Part shown: piece by piece, positions 27,957 through 35,870 of the stretch
Position numbering within the stretch: position 1 is the first letter of the stretch
Layout: each line of letters starts with the position of its first letter
Assembly (NCBI RefSeq): GCF_001263795.1
Contig: NZ_LHUR01000042.1
Coordinates: 62,001-126,000 of the forward strand
Length of the DNA: 64,000 bases
Direction of reading: 5' to 3'
DNA from: Clostridium homopropionicum DSM 5847
GTDB taxonomy: Bacteria > Bacillota > Clostridia > Clostridiales > Clostridiaceae
Notes under the pieces: model-generated
Told to the model about the DNA's origin: nothing
Databases searched by the model: none
The model's input: only the letters and a program-made list of their open reading frames with translations
Translations under genes and position numbers: made by a program

Positions 27957-29481
27957 CAGCTACATCCCCCTCTAATTTATTTCCTACCATAAGCATTCCT
28001 ATTTCTTCTTTTGTAACATTTTTTGTATCCACTATTCCCGTTACTTTTCCATTGTACATGACCATTATTCTATCGCACAATTCAATTAAAACATCTAAAT
28101 CTTCGCCTATATAAATAACTGAATTGCCTTTTTCTTTTTCTTCATTTATAAGATCATATATTGTATAGCAAGTGTTTATATCTAATCCTCTAACAGGGTA
28201 GGCCATTATTAAAAGTTTAGGATATAAACTAAGTTCTCTTCCAAGAAGAATTTTTTGAATATTGCCACCAGATAAATATCTAATCGGATAATTAATACTT
28301 GGAGTCTTTATTTCAAGTTTTTTAACCATCTTTTCAGCTTTTTCTGCAACCGGTTTTCTATTTACGAAAAGTCCTTTCTGATTTTGATAAGCCTTGAGCA
28401 AAAGATTGTCTACCATATCCATAGAACCTACCAATCCCATTCCAAGTCTATCTTCTGGTATAAAACTCATACTTATACCCTTGGTTATAATTTCTCTGGC
28501 AGTTTTTCCAACTATGTTTTCTCCTTGAAAATATATTTCTCCAGATTCAACCTTTTGAATTCCAGCTATTGCTTCACATAATTCTTTTTGACCACTACCA
28601 GCTATTCCAGCTACTCCTAGTATTTCACCTGAAGATATAGTAAAACTAACCTCCTTTATTACTTCAAGTTTTTCTTCATTTATTACTTTTAATTTTTCTA
28701 TTTCAAGAATCTTTTCCCCTTTATTGCTTTCAACCTTTCTAATTGATAAATCAACCGAACGACCAACCATAAGTTCTGTAAGCTCTTTTGGAGAAGAATC
28801 CACCTTATTTACAGTTTTAATAGTTTCTCCTTTTCTTAAGACTGTAATTCTATCTGCCATAGCCATAACCTCATCCATCTTATGAGTTATGAATATTACA
28901 CCACAGCCTTGGGTTCTCATTTTGTCCATTATCTTAAATAATTTTTCACTTTCTTGAGGTGTAAATACCGCTGTTGGTTCATCAAGTATTAATATATTAG
29001 CTCCTCTATATAAAACCTTTAGTATTTCTAGATTCTGTTTTTCTCCAACAGACATGTCATATACATTTTTATCTAAATTAACCTCAAGTCCAAATTTATC
29101 TATAATTTCTTTTATTTTTTTAACATTTTTCTTTTTATCTAAAAATAGTTTTCCTTTTTGCCCAAGCATTATGTTTTCTACTGCTGTCATAGTTTCTACT
29201 AACTTAAAGTGTTGATAAATCATACCTATTCCAGAATTTATCGCATCCTTAGGAGAGGTAAATTTTTTTTCAGCTCCATGAATAAAAATAGAACCGCTAT
29301 CAGGTGTATAGACCCCTGATAGCATGTTCATAAGTGTACTCTTTCCAGCCCCATTTTCCCCCAAAAGTGCATGGATCTCTCCGCCATGCACTTCTAGGTT
29401 TATATTATTATTTGCCACAACTTTTCCAAAACATTTAGTTATGTTTTTCATTTGAATAAATGGAATTTTATTTTCCAGCAT
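27949..29481 (-). CDS. Nucleoside ABC transporter ATP-binding protein (NupO-like, two ATPase domains)
   Basis: The 510-residue protein has two fused ATPase domains, as in sugar and nucleoside importers of the CUT2 type. Domain 1 has GENGAGKSTLMNML near residue 42, MSVGEKQNLEIL and ILDEPTAVFTPQ. Domain 2 has GIAGSGQKELCEAI and LSGGNIQKILLGREL, where Walker B reads LLIMAYPVRGLD instead of the usual aspartate-glutamate, the degenerate second site common in this family. It overlaps the lipoprotein gene by 14 bases. Confidence 0.92.
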   Translation of the reverse strand: MLENKIPFIQMKNITKCFGKVVANNNINLEVHGGEIHALLGENGAGKSTLMNMLSGVYTPDSGSIFIHGAEKKFTSPKDAINSGIGMIYQHFKLVETMTAVENIMLGQKGKLFLDKKKNVKKIKEIIDKFGLEVNLDKNVYDMSVGEKQNLEILKVLYRGANILILDEPTAVFTPQESEKLFKIMDKMRTQGCGVIFITHKMDEVMAMADRITVLRKGETIKTVNKVDSSPKELTELMVGRSVDLSIRKVESNKGEKILEIEKLKVINEEKLEVIKEVSFTISSGEILGVAGIAGSGQKELCEAIAGIQKVESGEIYFQGENIVGKTAREIITKGISMSFIPEDRLGMGLVGSMDMVDNLLLKAYQNQKGLFVNRKPVAEKAEKMVKKLEIKTPSINYPIRYLSGGNIQKILLGRELSLYPKLLIMAYPVRGLDINTCYTIYDLINEEKEKGNSVIYIGEDLDVLIELCDRIMVMYNGKVTGIVDTKNVTKEEIGMLMVGNKLEGDVADA

Positions 29482-30604
29482 TTTGAACTCCCTCTACGAA
29501 CCAATCAAATTTTAACATGTCTGCATCTGACATGACTTGATCTTTTGCTACTTTTTCTACTCCCTTGTTATCTTTAATAGGTCCAACAAATACTTTATTC
29601 TTACCATCAATAATATCTTGTTTTACTTGTTTAACTTTTTCTTCTGCTCCTGCTGGTGCATTTTTAGTAAGAGGTGCTAAATCAACGATTCCAACTTCTA
29701 GTCCCTTCCAATAGCTTTCACTCTTCCATGTTCCATCCATTATTGCTTTGATTTGTTCTACATAGAATGGTCCCCAATTCCATACTGGTGCTGTCATATA
29801 TGCCTTTGGTGCTTTGCTTTCCATATTTGTATTATATCCTATAGAGAAAACTCCCTTTTCTTCTGCTGCTTGTTGTGGTCCTGCAGTATCTTGGTGTTGT
29901 GTAATTACGTCTGCACCTTCATCTATAAGTGCTTTTCCAGCTTCTTTTTCTTTTGCTGGATCATACCAAGTATTAGTCCATTTAACTTTTACTACAGCCT
30001 TAGGATTTACAGAACGTACTCCTAATGTAAATGCATTTATTCCTCTAACAACTTCTGGAATTTCATGAGCTGCTACATATCCAATTACATTTGTCTTAGT
30101 TTTCATTCCAGCAACTATACCTGATAAGTATCTAGCTTGATATATTCTTCCAAAGTAATTTGACATATTTTCATTTAATTCATATCCAGAGCAGTGTAAG
30201 AACTTAACATTTGGATGAGCTTTTGCAGCCTTTAACATACCATTCATAAATCCAAAGCTTGTTCCAATTATAACATTTGCACCTTTATCAACCATGTCAT
30301 CAATAACACTTTGAACTTCTGCGTCATCCTCTTTAACAGATTCTTTAACTAATGATGGTTGAAGTCCTAATTCTTTTTCCATAAATATTCTTCCTTGATC
30401 ATGAGAAAAAGTCCAACCTTCATCTCCAACTGGTCCAACATATAAGAATCCTACTTTAATGTCCTTGTTTGTCAATTTCTTTCCAGTCTCACCTGTATTC
30501 GCCTTGTTGTCAGTAGTGTTTTTAGCCTCTTTAGATCCACAGCCTGTTAAAAGTGTACCTAAAGATAAAACTAAAACTAATAGAAATGCAGTTATTTTTT
30601 TCAT
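29468..30604 (-). CDS. BMP-family nucleoside-binding lipoprotein (NupN-like)
   Basis: This is the extracellular binding protein of the importer. The 378-residue protein has a lipoprotein signal (LSLGTLLTGCGSKEAK, lipid cysteine near residue 22), followed by the BMP domain with VGFLYVGPVGDEGWTFSHDQG and DVITQHQDTAGPQQAAEEKG. The ATG follows AGGAGGG. It comes directly after xpt and before the ATPase and the two permeases, so salvage enzyme and importer are made together. Confidence 0.9.
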   Translation of the reverse strand: MKKITAFLLVLVLSLGTLLTGCGSKEAKNTTDNKANTGETGKKLTNKDIKVGFLYVGPVGDEGWTFSHDQGRIFMEKELGLQPSLVKESVKEDDAEVQSVIDDMVDKGANVIIGTSFGFMNGMLKAAKAHPNVKFLHCSGYELNENMSNYFGRIYQARYLSGIVAGMKTKTNVIGYVAAHEIPEVVRGINAFTLGVRSVNPKAVVKVKWTNTWYDPAKEKEAGKALIDEGADVITQHQDTAGPQQAAEEKGVFSIGYNTNMESKAPKAYMTAPVWNWGPFYVEQIKAIMDGTWKSESYWKGLEVGIVDLAPLTKNAPAGAEEKVKQVKQDIIDGKNKVFVGPIKDNKGVEKVAKDQVMSDADMLKFDWFVEGVQNAGK

Positions 30605-30627
30605 TGATATTCCCTCCTATTTTTTAC

Positions 30628-31206
30628 TTATGTTAATTTTTTAAAAATTACTTTTCCATCTTCCATAGATTCTAAAATAGCTAAGGATTCTAATTTAATA
30701 TTCTTATCTTCAATTACTTTTCTTCCATTTTGGAAGCCTTTCTCAATTACTATGCCAACGCCTACAACTTCTGCTTTAGCCTGCTCTACTACACTAATTA
30801 ATGCAGATGCTGCATTTGCATTTGCTAAAAAGTCATCTATAATTAACACTTTATCCTCAGGTAATATGTACTTTTTAGATACTTTTATTGTATAAGACTT
30901 GTTTTTTGTAAAGGAAAAAATTTCTGCTTCATAATTATCTTTATCCATATTAGTTGCTTCATGCTTTTTAGCAAAAACTACAGGAACATTAAAATATTGT
31001 GCAGTTATACAGGCTATTCCAATACCTGATGCTTCTATAGTTAATATCTTAGTTACTTCTTTATTTTGAAATCTCTTTTTAAATTCTTTCCCAATTTCAT
31101 TAAATAATTCTACATCTATTTGATGATTCAAAAAACTATCAACTTTAAGCACATCTTTACCTAATACTCTGCCTTCTTCTAAAATCTTATTTTTTAATAA
31201 TTCCAT
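30628..31206 (-). CDS. xpt: Xanthine phosphoribosyltransferase
   Basis: Xpt converts xanthine and PRPP to XMP for purine salvage. It has the family N-terminus [28 protein letters not shown] in order, [10 protein letters not shown] near residue 58, and the PRPP loop [14 protein letters not shown] near residue 126. The start must be the ATG at 31204-31206, seven bases after AGGAG, giving 192 residues. The longer open frame up to 31257 would begin inside the riboswitch terminator. It leads the operon xpt-BMP lipoprotein-ATPase-permeases. Confidence 0.93.
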   Translation of the reverse strand: MELLKNKILEEGRVLGKDVLKVDSFLNHQIDVELFNEIGKEFKKRFQNKEVTKILTIEASGIGIACITAQYFNVPVVFAKKHEATNMDKDNYEAEIFSFTKNKSYTIKVSKKYILPEDKVLIIDDFLANANAASALISVVEQAKAEVVGVGIVIEKGFQNGRKVIEDKNIKLESLAILESMEDGKVIFKKLT

Positions 31207-31239
31207 TAAGTATCCATCTCCTAATTTGTGTGTTAGTGC

Positions 31240-31274
31240 AAAAAACAAAACTCCCAAGTAAATACATGGGAGTT
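31240..31274 (-). terminator. Intrinsic terminator of the guanine riboswitch
   Basis: The minus strand has AAACTCCCATG, a short loop and TTGGGAGTTTTGTTTTTTG, placed between the aptamer and xpt. Confidence 0.85.
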
Positions 31275-31388
31275 TATATACCGTGACTTAACCAAAGTTT
31301 TAACCTGTAGCTTTTATAACTACACCTCTAAAACAATATTTATTAAATATAATTTCTTCTGGTTAATAATAACTATGTATAAGATAAA

Positions 31389-31460
31389 CACCCGTAGTCA
31401 AACAGTTTAAGGCCGTTCGGTAGAAACGTTTAGACCAAATCTCTAAACATATACGAGATA
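31389..31460 (-). ncRNA. Guanine riboswitch (purine aptamer) of the xpt-nup operon
   Basis: The minus strand has TCGTA for P1, P2 as GTTTAGA/TCTAAAC, then J2/3 GTTTCTACC, P3 as CGAACGG/CTGTTTG and the closing ACTACGGG. These are the conserved parts of the purine aptamer in the right order. The J3/1 base is C (GACTACG), which marks guanine rather than adenine binding. A terminator lies about 115 bases downstream, so guanine should switch the operon off. Confidence 0.92.
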
Positions 31461-31508
31461 CGAACATTATTTATTGTTTTTTTAATATCATTCGACACAT
31501 TAATCTAT

Positions 31509-31537
31509 ATTTTATATATTATACGAAACTTGTACAA
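31509..31537 (-). promoter_or_regulatory. SigmaA-type promoter of the xpt operon
   Basis: TTGTAC, 17 bases, TAAAAT on the minus strand, about 50 bases before the aptamer. Confidence 0.55.
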
Positions 31538-31821
31538 AAAGCAAGATTAATTTTATTAAGGCTTAAAAGCAAAAATACAGTAATTCTTTTTTGTTTAATT
31601 AAATTATTTTCTCAATAATTTTCCACAAAAAAATAGACTTAATAGTCTATTTAACTAATCTAAGATATACAACATTTATTATATTCTTACAAGTAGCAAT
31701 TTAAATAAATTTTAAGTCATTTTACATAATATCTAATTTTTCACTTTAATTCATTCTAATTATACAATAATATATATAATTTGTGAACTCAAAAATAAAT
31801 ATAATAAATAATTATTATTTT
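31538..31821. other. A/T-rich intergenic stretch without recognised features
   Basis: I see no gene, strong hairpin or repeat here. It separates the xpt promoter from the small gene at 31822. Confidence 0.5.
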
Positions 31822-31980
31822 CTAGTGATTTTTACTCTCTTTATTTTTGCCTAACTTTTTTGTTTCATTAGAAACACCTAATTCTTTCGACATTTCCACT
31901 TCCATTTTCATTAATTCTTTTTTTGTCTTTTGCCCAGACTTCTTATTATCTTTACTATTTTTATTATTCTTATGTGACAT
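31822..31980 (-). CDS. Small lysine-rich protein, resembles half of an alpha/beta spore protein
   Basis: A 52-residue frame starts with ATG nine bases after AAGGAG and ends at TAG 31822. It is rich in lysine, asparagine and serine. The segment KKELMKMEVEMSKELGV resembles the first helix of alpha/beta-type small acid-soluble spore proteins (compare MKYEIAQELGV), but the second conserved half is missing. A role in spores is only a suggestion. The clear ribosome binding site and its position between terminated genes support a real gene. Confidence 0.6.
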   Translation of the reverse strand: MSHKNNKNSKDNKKSGQKTKKELMKMEVEMSKELGVSNETKKLGKNKESKNH

Positions 31981-32036
31981 TTGTATCACTCCTTATTCTT
32001 ATTGAATATATTTACTATATATTCTCTCCAAAATTC

Positions 32037-32070
32037 AAAAGAGCATACTTATTATAAAGTATACTCTTTC
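32037..32070 (-). terminator. Terminator after the PH-domain gene
   Basis: AAAGAG-ATACTT pairs with AAGTAT-CTCTTT, with a T-rich stretch following on the minus strand. Confidence 0.7.
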
Positions 32071-32118
32071 CAGATCTAGTTATTTACGTTTAGCCATTTC
32101 AGCTAATTTTTATTTCTA

Positions 32119-32496
32119 TTATCTTAATACATAAGAAGCAAGCAAGCTTTGCAATTCATATATATTTAAAGTTTTATTAAATCTTTTTTCTATAGGCTGT
32201 TGTGTTCCGGAAATCCATATTTTTAATTCTGCATCTAAATCAAAGTGTCCTGCTGTCTCTATACTAAAATGTGTAATGCTTTTATATGGAAGAGTATGAT
32301 ATTCTATTTTTTTACCTGTTAACCCTTGTTTATCAACTAAAATAAGTCTACTATTGGTGAATATAAACATATCTCTTATTAATCGATATGCCTTTTCCAC
32401 TTTCTCAGAAGGCGCAAGTATATTTGCGTACTCAGCTTGTACTTCATTAACGTTTATATCCGATGCATTCCCCATCAAACCATCCAATAATCCCAT
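32119..32496 (-). CDS. Bacterial PH-domain protein
   Basis: The 125-residue protein matches the small cytoplasmic bacterial PH-domain family (YvbH-like): LAPSEKVEKAYRLIRDMFIFTNSRLILVD in order, then GLTGKKIEYHTLPYKSITHFSIETAG and DAELKIWISG. The function of the family is unknown. I start at the ATG 32494-32496 (MGLLDGLMGN), after GGAGG; the upstream 30 codons lie over the promoter and have no ribosome binding site. Confidence 0.85.
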   Translation of the reverse strand: MGLLDGLMGNASDINVNEVQAEYANILAPSEKVEKAYRLIRDMFIFTNSRLILVDKQGLTGKKIEYHTLPYKSITHFSIETAGHFDLDAELKIWISGTQQPIEKRFNKTLNIYELQSLLASYVLR

Positions 32497-32526
32497 GTTT
32501 CTACCTCCAAGCTTTAATTTACATTC

Positions 32527-32555
32527 ATTATACAACTTATGGTACAGTAAGTAAA
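32527..32555 (-). promoter_or_regulatory. SigmaA-type promoter of the PH-domain gene
   Basis: TTTACT, 17 bases, TATAAT on the minus strand, about 30 bases before the start codon. Confidence 0.65.
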
Positions 32556-32570
32556 CTTGTATAAATAACC

Positions 32571-32595
32571 AAAAAAACTCAGGCATATGCCCGAG
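32571..32595 (-). terminator. Terminator after the GH73 hydrolase gene
   Basis: The minus strand has CTCGGGCATATGCCTGAG followed by seven T. Confidence 0.85.
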
Positions 32596-32611
32596 AAAAT
32601 TATATATATTA

Positions 32612-33376
32612 TTAATATTCTCCTTTAATTAATCTTTCTATTATATTTAAGGCTTTTTCAGTAGCTGGTCCATACAATCCATCTTCAGCCAAAGGAGAAG
32701 CAGTTTGAGTTACACGATTATAAAATTTCTGAAACTCAAAGCAATACTTGTATTTCCTACTTTGTTTAATATAATTTGTTATAGCTTTTAATGCATTTGC
32801 TGTATTGATTCCATAAGCATTATCTTCATCCAAAGGGGCTTTCGTTTCTGTTACCTTATTATACCATTTATGAAACTCTAGGCAGTATGGAGTAGTATAC
32901 TTTTCAGTTGAGCTTACTACATCATACCTATCCAACTTATATTGTTCAATAATTCTAATCAAATACTTAGCATAGCCTGGATCTGTAGCATAACCTGCTC
33001 CTTGCAGAGCTTGAGCTTGCTCTTTGTAATTATTGCCATCAAAAAATCCATTAATTCTATATCTAGTATTGTTAACTAAAAATTCAGCATGATCCTCTAT
33101 ACTTTCTGTAAAGCTATTGTATTTTCTAAACTTAGCATTAATATAATATTTTTCACCTTGAGAATTATACTCTGTTGTTCTCATATCAATATACTCTTCA
33201 TTGAATTTTGCTTTAATTCCAAATAAATTATATGCTTTAATACTTAACTGACTTTGTCCCCATCTGCTTTCCAGTATAGCTTGAGCTATTGTAATGCTAG
33301 CTAATATTCCATACTTTTTCATACTAGCTATAGCCCCATTTTTAATTTTATCTATAAAATCAGTTTGTTCTGACAT
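32612..33376 (-). CDS. GH73-type glucosaminidase with two C-terminal repeats, no signal peptide
   Basis: The N-terminal part (about residues 5-155) is a mannosyl-glycoprotein endo-beta-N-acetylglucosaminidase domain of the FlgJ/autolysin kind: ITIAQAILESRWGQSQLS with the catalytic glutamate, NLFGIKAKF, and GYATDPGYAKYLIRIIEQY. Two repeats follow (about 163-200 and 212-250), YCLEFHKWYNKVTET and YCFEFQKFYNRVTQT, each ending in a peptidoglycan-binding-like YGINTANALKAI or YGPATEKALNII. It should cut peptidoglycan glycan chains. There is no signal peptide or membrane helix, which is typical of phage endolysins or of release by lysis. It lies right after the tRNA cluster. Confidence 0.82.
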   Translation of the reverse strand: MSEQTDFIDKIKNGAIASMKKYGILASITIAQAILESRWGQSQLSIKAYNLFGIKAKFNEEYIDMRTTEYNSQGEKYYINAKFRKYNSFTESIEDHAEFLVNNTRYRINGFFDGNNYKEQAQALQGAGYATDPGYAKYLIRIIEQYKLDRYDVVSSTEKYTTPYCLEFHKWYNKVTETKAPLDEDNAYGINTANALKAITNYIKQSRKYKYCFEFQKFYNRVTQTASPLAEDGLYGPATEKALNIIERLIKGEY

Positions 33377-33551
33377 AAAATATTTCTCCTTTCTTTGTTT
33401 TAATCAATATATTATATTCATTGCATTAAAATTTTTAGGAGATATTTTAAAAATTAAACCAATAAAATATTTGACTACAATACAAATATTATTATTAAAA
33501 CCATTAAATCGTTCCACATTTTATCTTTCTTTAATAAAAATTTCATGCAAA

Positions 33552-33588
33552 AAATAAAAAAGAGGACTTACATATCTGCAAACCCTCT
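33552..33588 (-). terminator. Terminator of the tRNA cluster
   Basis: The minus strand has AGAGGG, a 16-base loop, TCCTCT and six T, directly after the last tRNA. Confidence 0.75.
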
Positions 33589-33601
33589 ATTATTAACGTT
33601 A

Positions 33602-33678
33602 TGGTGCGCCCAACAGGAGTCGAACCTGCGACCTCCGGATTCGAAGTCCGTAACTCTATCCAACTGAGCTATGAGCGC
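33602..33678 (-). tRNA. tRNA-Arg (TCG anticodon)
   Basis: Full cloverleaf of 77 bases with encoded CCA; the acceptor GCGCTCA pairs with TGGGCGC; the anticodon loop is CTTCGAA. It is the last gene of the array. Confidence 0.95.
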
Positions 33679-33699
33679 AAAACAACAAAAAATACAAAG

Positions 33700-33775
33700 T
33701 GGTGATCCACCGGGGAATCGAACCCCGGACAACATGATTAAAAGTCATGTGCTCTACCGACTGAGCTAGTGAATC
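33700..33775 (-). tRNA. tRNA-Lys (TTT), second copy in transcription order
   Basis: Acceptor GATTCAC/GTGGATC, anticodon loop CTTTTAA, CCA encoded. Its sequence is the same as the copy at 34723. Confidence 0.95.
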
Positions 33776-33781
33776 ACGTAA

Positions 33782-33856
33782 TGGCTGGGATGGCAGGATT
33801 TGAACCTACGCATGTAGCAGTCAAAGTGCTATGCCTTACCGCTTGGCGACATCCCA
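33782..33856 (-). tRNA. tRNA-Gln (TTG)
   Basis: Acceptor TGGGATG/CATCCCA, anticodon loop CTTTGAC, CCA encoded. It is paired with the copy at 34805. Confidence 0.95.
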
Positions 33857-33870
33857 AAAAATAAAAAAAG

Positions 33871-33947
33871 TGGGGTGGACAAAGGGACTCGAACCCTTGA
33901 CAACCAGAACCACAATCTGGCGCTCTACCAACTGAACTATGCCCACC
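33871..33947 (-). tRNA. tRNA-His (GTG)
   Basis: Anticodon loop TTGTGGT. The extra 5' G (G-1) opposite C73 that marks tRNA-His is encoded. CCA encoded. Confidence 0.95.
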
Positions 33948-33950
33948 ATA

Positions 33951-34026
33951 TGGTGCGCCATCGGGGACTCGAACCCAGGACCCACTGATTAAGAGTCAGT
34001 TGCTCTACCATCTGAGCTAATAGCGC
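33951..34026 (-). tRNA. tRNA-Lys (CTT), copy with T-stem mismatch
   Basis: Anticodon loop CTCTTAA, CCA encoded. The T-stem halves are CTGGG and CCCCG, with one T/C mismatch at pair 50-64. The acceptor has one T-G pair. Confidence 0.9.
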
Positions 34027-34040
34027 ATATTATTTGTTAT

Positions 34041-34117
<77 letters not shown>

Positions 34118-34129
34118 ATAAATTTTAAG

Positions 34130-34203
34130 TGGAGCGGGTAAAGGGAATCGAACCCTTGTGTTCAGCTTGGAAGGCTGACGTTCTACCATTGAACCATACC
34201 CGC
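34130..34203 (-). tRNA. tRNA-Gly (TCC)
   Basis: Acceptor GCGGGTA/TACCCGC, anticodon loop CTTCCAA, CCA encoded. This is one of three identical copies. Confidence 0.95.
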
Positions 34204-34209
34204 ATATAG

Positions 34210-34285
34210 TGGTCGGGGTAGCAGGGCTCGAACCCGCGGCCTCATGGTCCCAAACCACGCGCGCTACCATCTGCGCTATACCCCG
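34210..34285 (-). tRNA. tRNA-Pro (TGG)
   Basis: Acceptor CGGGGTA/TACCCCG, anticodon loop TTTGGGA, CCA encoded. Confidence 0.95.
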
Positions 34286-34310
34286 ATAATTTATTAAAAA
34301 AGAAGAAAAT

Positions 34311-34386
34311 TGGTGCGCCATCAGGGACTCGAACCCGGGGCCCACTGATTAAGAGTCAGTTGCTCTACCATCTGAGCTAATGGCGC
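34311..34386 (-). tRNA. tRNA-Lys (CTT), copy with the opposite T-stem mismatch
   Basis: Anticodon loop CTCTTAA, CCA encoded. The T-stem halves are CCGGG and CCCTG, a C/T mismatch at the same pair as in the copy at 33951 but with the two bases exchanged. Confidence 0.9.
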
Positions 34387-34389
34387 ATT

Positions 34390-34463
34390 TGGAGCGGGTA
34401 AAGGGAATCGAACCCTTGTGTTCAGCTTGGAAGGCTGACGTTCTACCATTGAACCATACCCGC
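34390..34463 (-). tRNA. tRNA-Gly (TCC)
   Basis: Same sequence as 34130-34203; anticodon loop CTTCCAA, CCA encoded. Confidence 0.95.
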
Positions 34464-34472
34464 ATATTATAT

Positions 34473-34547
34473 TGGAGCGGAAGACGAGATTCGAACTCGC
34501 GACGTTCACCTTGGCAAGGTGACGCTCTACCACTGAGCCACTCCCGC
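34473..34547 (-). tRNA. tRNA-Gly (GCC)
   Basis: Anticodon loop TTGCCAA, acceptor GCGGGAG/CTTCCGC, CCA encoded. Confidence 0.95.
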
Positions 34548-34553
34548 AAAATT

Positions 34554-34637
34554 TGGTGCAGGTGAAGGGAGTCGAACCCCCACGCCAAAGGCGCTAGATC
34601 CTAAGTCTAGTGCGTCTGCCAATTCCGCCACACCTGC
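34554..34637 (-). tRNA. tRNA-Leu (TAG)
   Basis: A class II tRNA of 84 bases with a long variable arm, anticodon loop CTTAGGA, acceptor GCAGGTG/CACCTGC, CCA encoded. Confidence 0.95.
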
Positions 34638-34678
34638 ATGTTAACTTATGAAACTCCTCTTCCTTTTAGTCAGATGAG

Positions 34679-34718
34679 TAAGCGATTCACACCAAATCAT
34701 GGATTTGGGTTCTCTGCT
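34679..34718. repeat. Third copy of the 40-nt palindromic repeat, inside the tRNA array
   Basis: It starts TAAGCGATTC and ends TTCTCTGCT, with the internal stem CCAAATC/GATTTGG around ATG. It sits between tRNA-Lys and tRNA-Leu at the border of the two tRNA blocks. Confidence 0.85.
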
Positions 34719-34722
34719 TAAA

Positions 34723-34798
34723 TGGTGATCCACCGGGGAATCGAACCCCGGACAACATGATTAAAAGTCATGTGCTCTACCGACTGAGCTAGTGAATC
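34723..34798 (-). tRNA. tRNA-Lys (TTT)
   Basis: Anticodon loop CTTTTAA, acceptor GATTCAC/GTGGATC, CCA encoded. Confidence 0.95.
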
Positions 34799-34804
34799 AC
34801 ATAA

Positions 34805-34879
34805 TGGCTGGGATGGCAGGATTTGAACCTACGCATGTAGCAGTCAAAGTGCTATGCCTTACCGCTTGGCGACATCCCA
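34805..34879 (-). tRNA. tRNA-Gln (TTG)
   Basis: Same sequence as 33782-33856; anticodon loop CTTTGAC. Confidence 0.95.
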
Positions 34880-34885
34880 ATAAAA

Positions 34886-34962
34886 TGGGGTGAACAAAGG
34901 GACTCGAACCCTTGACAACCAGAACCACAATCTGGCGCTCTACCAACTGAACTATGCTCACC
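34886..34962 (-). tRNA. tRNA-His (GTG)
   Basis: It has G-1 and anticodon loop TTGTGGT. The acceptor is GTGAGCA/TGTTCAC, differing from the copy at 33871 by a compensated A-T for G-C pair. Confidence 0.95.
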
Positions 34963-34965
34963 ATA

Positions 34966-35042
<77 letters not shown>

Positions 35043-35054
35043 ATAAATTTTAAA

Positions 35055-35128
35055 TGGAGCGGGTAAAGGGAATCGAACCCTTGTGTTCAGCTTGGAAGGC
35101 TGACGTTCTACCATTGAACCATACCCGC
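35055..35128 (-). tRNA. tRNA-Gly (TCC)
   Basis: Third identical copy; anticodon loop CTTCCAA. Confidence 0.95.
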
Positions 35129-35137
35129 ATATTATAT

Positions 35138-35212
35138 TGGAGCGGAAGACGAGATTCGAACTCGCGACGTTCACCTTGGCAAGGTGACGCTCTACCACTG
35201 AGCCACTCCCGC
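35138..35212 (-). tRNA. tRNA-Gly (GCC)
   Basis: Second copy; anticodon loop TTGCCAA. Confidence 0.95.
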
Positions 35213-35224
35213 CCACTGTTTTTG

Positions 35225-35300
35225 TGGTCGGGGTAGCAGGGCTCGAACCCGCGGCCTCATGGTCCCAAACCACGCGCGCTACCATCTGCGCTATACCCCG
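35225..35300 (-). tRNA. tRNA-Pro (TGG), first gene of the array
   Basis: Anticodon loop TTTGGGA, CCA encoded; about 55 bases after the array promoter. Confidence 0.95.
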
Positions 35301-35354
35301 ATACTCATGTGGAAGTTTGCTCTAAAGCAACTCTGTGCCTTAGCGACATTGATT

Positions 35355-35383
35355 ATTCTACACTAATTTTTTTTATACGTCAA
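35355..35383 (-). promoter_or_regulatory. Strong sigmaA promoter of the tRNA array
   Basis: TTGACG, 17 bases, TAGAAT on the minus strand. It is the only clear promoter seen for the nineteen tRNA genes. Confidence 0.75.
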
Positions 35384-35399
35384 TACCTTTTTATCATTT

Positions 35400-35870
35400 T
35401 TATATTAATTTTATACTTGCATTAATATTTTCCTGCTGAATCTCGATTATTGCTACACTTGAATGCATATCTCTTGGTAATGCTGCACTCCCTGGATTTA
35501 TCATCCATATTCCCTGTTCAAATTCTATCTCAGAAACATGGGTATGGCCAAAGAGAACAATTTGTGCGTCTAATTCTTGTGCTCTATAAAGTAAGTTTGA
35601 TAGAGTATTTTTAACGTTATATTTATGCCCATGGGTGATAAATATTTTATTTCCTTCAACAATTTCTATTAATTCTAATGGATTTTTAGAGCCAATATCA
35701 CAATTGCCTCTAACAAATATAACTTTCTCTTTTAAATTCTCCCTAAGAACTTCTGCATCCTCTACATTATCGCCTAGATGTATAACCATATCAAAATTTT
35801 TAAACTCTTCAATTACTTTTTTTATGGTGCACTCATCTCTATGAGTATCGCTGACTACTCCCAAAAGCAC
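35400..35870 (-). CDS. YfcE/MJ0936-family metallophosphoesterase
   Basis: The 156-residue protein has the metal-binding motifs of the calcineurin-like phosphodiesterase family in order: GVVSDTHRD at the start, VIHLGDNVED near residue 30, FVRGNCDIG, ITHGHKYNV and LFGHTHVSE. Relatives hydrolyse small phosphodiesters in the cytoplasm with manganese or similar ions. The GTG start at 35868-35870 overlaps the rdgB stop (TAGTG) and follows GGAGGTG, so the two are translated together. Confidence 0.9.
   Translation of the reverse strand: MLLGVVSDTHRDECTIKKVIEEFKNFDMVIHLGDNVEDAEVLRENLKEKVIFVRGNCDIGSKNPLELIEIVEGNKIFITHGHKYNVKNTLSNLLYRAQELDAQIVLFGHTHVSEIEFEQGIWMINPGSAALPRDMHSSVAIIEIQQENINASIKLI

Noticed and set aside
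31207-31257. Longer start for xpt ([17 protein letters not shown])
   Set aside because: These codons lie in the riboswitch terminator and its T run; the ATG at 31204-31206 has the ribosome binding site.
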